A DNA stretch of 44,693 bases from FEN-1250 sp039918615 (GTDB lineage Bacteria > Gemmatimonadota > Gemmatimonadetes > Gemmatimonadales > Gemmatimonadaceae). Below, one piece after another: positions 42,203 through 44,693 of this stretch. Below the pieces are notes generated by a model that did not search any database, was not told the origin of the DNA, and worked only from the letters and a program-made list of their open reading frames with translations. Position 1 is the stretch's first letter. The number at the start of each line of letters is the position of its first letter. The translations under genes and the position numbers were made by a program. The stretch covers positions 1 through 44,693 of the forward strand of contig JBDSHG010000172.1 in assembly GCA_039918615.1 (NCBI GenBank), read 5' to 3'.

Positions 42203-43117
42203 GTGACAGCGTACACCATCGACGCCTGGAACTTCAGCGGCGATCCCTACTACCGGGAGCTCGGCTTCACGAGCAGCGCGGAGCTCCGTTCGCTGTGGAG
42301 CGTGAGCGCGCGCGCGGGATTTCTTCCCTCGTCCACCGACGACCGACTCACGCGCGGTGGCCCGCTCGTGGGCGCGCCGTCGCGGTGGACCGCGGCGGGG
42401 AGTGTGCAGAGCGATCTGCGCCGCAAACTGATCGGAAGCTTCTCGACTTCGCTCACGCACGGCGGCGTGAACGGCAGCGAGTGGTCGATGACGCCGTCCG
42501 TCATCTACCGGCCGATCAACAAGCTGCAACTCTCGCTCGCGCCGACGTTCGACGTCGTGCACGACAGAGCGCAATACGTCAGCACGATCGCCGATTCGAG
42601 CAACACGCTGACCGATGGCAACGACTACGTGTTCGCCGATCTCCGCCAGCGCACGCTCTCCGTGAACGCGCGAGCGGACTGGTCGCTTACCAATACCCTC
42701 ACCGCGCAGCTGTTCGTGCAACCGTTCATCTCGATGGCGCACTTCGGCGGCTACAAGGCGCTGCGTAAGCCGCGTACCTTCGACTTCGATGTCTTCGGCC
42801 GGGATCGCGGCATGGTCGAGTCGCTCCCCGATGGGCGCGTCCGCATCGATCCCGACGGCGACGCGGGCGAGCAGCCCGCTTTCATCCTCGGCGACAACGC
42901 CAACGAGACGAGCTTCGTGTCGCGCGCGATTCGCGTGAACGGCGTCATTCGCTGGGAATATCGCAGCGGCTCCACGATCTACCTCGTGTGGCAGCAGACG
43001 CGCGACGGCAGCGCTGCAGTCGATGGCACCTCGCTCTGGAACGGGCTGGATCGCGTGCTCACAGTGCCGGCGAAGAACGTCGTCTACTTCAAGGGGAGCT
43101 ACCGCTCTGGGCGATGA
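42203..43117 (+). pseudogene. DUF5916 outer-membrane-type protein, C-terminal fragment
   Basis: About 300 residues correspond to the C-terminal beta-barrel-like part of DUF5916 proteins: DDRLTRGGPLVGAPSRW, AQYVSTIADS, YVFADLRQRTLSVNARADWS (in parts), TAQLFVQPFISMAHFGGYK, RKPRTFDFDVFGRD, IRWEYRSGSTIYLVWQQTRDG, VPAKNVVYFKGSY. Whole members are about 750-900 residues, with a signal peptide and a carbohydrate-binding-like N-terminal domain. Both are missing. The left border is approximate: the similarity fades near 42200, where kinase sequence on the other strand begins. No proper start or export signal exists, so it is probably inactive. Confidence 0.75.
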
Positions 43118-43138
43118 TGCGCGCGTCACGGCGAGAAG

Positions 43139-44176
43139 CTACATCTCGATGATCACCTTGAGCGCCTTCGTTTTCGCCGCGTTGCCGAACGCTTCATACG
43201 CATCGAGAATCGCGTCGAGCTTGAAGTGGTGCGTGATCAGCTTCGTCGGGTCGATCTGCTTCGCGCGCAGTGTCTTGAGCAGCATCGGCGTGCTCACGGT
43301 GTCGACGAGGCGGGTGGTGATCATGATATTGCGGTCCCACAGCGACTCGAGATGCAGCGAAACCTGGGTGCCGTGTACGCCGATATTCGCGATGTGCCCA
43401 CCGGCGGCAACGAGCTTTTCGCAGAGCTCGAAGGTCGCCGGAATTCCCACCGCCTCGATCGCGGTGTCCACGCCGCGCTTGTTCGTCAGCTTCATCAGCG
43501 CATCGACCGCCTTGCCATCCGTACTGTTGATCACTTGCGTCGCCCCGAGACTCTTGGCGACCGAAAGCCGGTTGTCGTCGAGATCGATCATAATGATCTC
43601 CGCCGGCGAGTAGAACTGGGCCGTGAGCAGCGCGGAAAGGCCGATCGGCCCCGCGCCGACGATCGCCACCGTACTCCCCGGCTCGACCCTTCCGTTGAGC
43701 ACACCGCACTCGAAGGCCGTCGGCAGAATGTCGCTGAGCATGACCATGGCGTCGTCGCTCACACCATCGGGGATGTTGTAGAGGCTCATGTTCGCGTGCG
43801 GGGTGCGCACGTACTCCGCCTGTGTACCGTCGATCATGTATCCGAGAATCCATCCGCCCGTGGTGCAGTGCGAGTACATGAGCTTTCGACAGTATTCGCA
43901 CGTGCCACACGCGCTCACACACGAGACGAGCACGCGGTCACCAGCCTTGAATGCGGTGACCGCCGCGCCCACCGAGTCCACGACGCCGATTCCCTCGTGG
44001 CCAAGGATGCGTCCCGGAGCGCAGTTCGGCAGATCGCCCTTGAGGATGTGGAGGTCGGTGCCGCAGATCGTCGTGTGCGTGATCTTCACGATCGCGTCGG
44101 TGGGCGCCGTGATCTCTGGCTTGGCGTGCTCTATTAGCGCCTTCTTTCCCGGGCCCTGGTACACGAGTGCCTTCAT
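43139..44176 (-). CDS. zinc-dependent alcohol dehydrogenase (MDR family)
   Basis: This is a 345-residue medium-chain dehydrogenase. Catalytic zinc ligands are in ICGTDLH (Cys38) and GHEGIG. The structural zinc cysteines lie in CGTCEYCRKLMYSHC. The coenzyme fold is VGAGPIGLSALL, followed by MIDLDDNRL; the Asp after the second strand favours NAD over NADP. The tail ends FGNAAKTKALKVIIEM. It resembles threonine/secondary-alcohol dehydrogenases, and the substrate is not predictable. ATG 44176 has GGAGG 7 nt upstream. It is complete, unlike its neighbours, and convergent with the DUF5916 fragment. Confidence 0.93.
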   Translation of the reverse strand: MKALVYQGPGKKALIEHAKPEITAPTDAIVKITHTTICGTDLHILKGDLPNCAPGRILGHEGIGVVDSVGAAVTAFKAGDRVLVSCVSACGTCEYCRKLMYSHCTTGGWILGYMIDGTQAEYVRTPHANMSLYNIPDGVSDDAMVMLSDILPTAFECGVLNGRVEPGSTVAIVGAGPIGLSALLTAQFYSPAEIIMIDLDDNRLSVAKSLGATQVINSTDGKAVDALMKLTNKRGVDTAIEAVGIPATFELCEKLVAAGGHIANIGVHGTQVSLHLESLWDRNIMITTRLVDTVSTPMLLKTLRAKQIDPTKLITHHFKLDAILDAYEAFGNAAKTKALKVIIEM

Positions 44177-44383
44177 GTGCCGCCTCCGCGTGAATGACCT
44201 GATGTCGCAGCGGACCGTGCGACCGTCATGCGAGGCGGAGAGGCCCACGCTGCGCTGCAGCGAGGGGCGAAGGACCGTCGACATCTACTCCGGCACTTAG
44301 CGTGCCGTTTTGTACATAAAGCTCGACCGAAGCGCCCGCTCTCCGATCGCGGAGAAGTGCCGTTGCACAGGCTCAAGGAGTAG

Positions 44384-44645
44384 ATGACGCGCGTACTGCT
44401 ATGCCTCCGGCCCGTTGGGATGGACGCCGATGCCGATGGTGCGCCTCCCCTTCCCGTCGATCGTGGTCGCCAGCACGGACGACGAGTACGTGAGCGCGGC
44501 ACGCGCGAAGGCGTTCGCAGACGCGTGGGGGAGTAGGCTCGTGACAATCGGCGCAGCGGGGCACAGCAATTCCGCGAGCGGACTCGGAAGCTGGCCCGCG
44601 GGAAAGGCGCTGCTCGCGGAGCTGACGGGTGCGTCGTCGAGCTGA
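44384..44645 (+). pseudogene. RBBP9/YdeN-family serine hydrolase with internal deletion
   Basis: The C-terminal 77 residues of an RBBP9/YdeN hydrolase are open from 44415: GWTPMPMVRLPFPSIVVAS, DDEYVSAARAKAFADAWGS, then GAAGHSNSASGLGSW. They include the catalytic Asp and His. Just before, an AAGGAG site precedes ATG 44384, which starts MTRVLL in another frame, exactly how these proteins begin. The middle (about 90-100 residues, including the G-x-S-x-G nucleophile) is missing, and the two ends are joined out of frame. Homologues are about 170-190 residues. Confidence 0.7.
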
Positions 44646-44693
44646 CGAGACAAGCACTCATCGCGTCGACACTATCGTTTAGCGAAAGAGAGC

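Noticed and set aside
42169..43129. Minus-strand frame extending the kinase to 551 residues
   Set aside because: The extension is rich in Arg/His/Glu with no membrane segment and is exactly antisense to a recognisable DUF5916 coding sequence.

Overview
The window looks like a chromosomal segment from a high-GC Gram-negative bacterium, most probably a member of the Gemmatimonadota. This is inferred from gene content, not from a marker gene: a PadR regulator beside an ADOP-type (duplicated orphan permease) FtsX/MacB protein, an ECF-like sigma factor paired with a serine/threonine kinase carrying TPRs, many secreted proteins and lipoproteins, a DUF5916 outer-membrane-type fragment, and a TonB C-terminal-domain protein. 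There is no rRNA, tRNA, CRISPR array, insertion sequence or prophage. No gene-free stretch exceeds about 300 bases.

Layout. 1-5.3 kb: RidA fragment, large PAS/GAF hybrid-type sensor kinase without receiver, LTXXQ periplasmic protein, DoxX, two-domain VOC enzyme, tandemly duplicated hairpin, secreted one-Cys MsrA. 5.4-11.6 kb: three exported proteins of unknown role on the minus strand, divergent from an ECF sigma factor and a Ser/Thr kinase-TPR membrane protein. 11.6-18.4 kb: a TMEM175-type channel gene interrupted by one TGA, then gltBD behind a leader with a short ORF and a strong hairpin (candidate attenuator). 18.5-24.7 kb: two small membrane/secreted proteins, then a PQQ alcohol dehydrogenase (with the Asp typical of lanthanide enzymes), a lipoprotein cytochrome c and an exported amidohydrolase, facing a lipoprotein with a glycosidase-like fold. 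24.8-31.9 kb: rmuC, a small hydrophilic protein, padR with a 37-bp dyad operator and its ADOP permease, a cytidylate-kinase-like protein, and a YedY/sulfite-oxidase-like molybdoenzyme next to a flavin reductase. 32-37.2 kb: a catalase-type (SrpA) gene remnant, an S9 peptidase, and a two-gene unit of amidohydrolase-NTF2 fusion and dienelactone hydrolase. 37.5-40.6 kb: TonB-domain protein, DUF2380-like protein, and a SnoaL-like secreted protein divergent from a TetR regulator with a near-perfect dyad operator. 40.7-44.7 kb: LytTR response regulator, a histidine kinase that has lost its sensor part, a DUF5916 fragment, a zinc alcohol dehydrogenase, and an RBBP9/YdeN hydrolase with an internal deletion.

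The most notable points are the candidate attenuator of gltBD, the predicted lanthanide-type PQQ dehydrogenase module, the two clear dyad operators, the duplicated intergenic hairpin, and the number of broken genes (TMEM175, catalase, histidine kinase, DUF5916, RBBP9). Three of those broken genes lie in the last 3.3 kb, where two truncated divergent genes meet head to head. That pattern means either recent deletions or an assembly misjoin. I did not find a clearly new multi-gene defence or biosynthetic system. The nearest candidate for an undescribed system is the exported three-gene set next to the ECF sigma/kinase pair.
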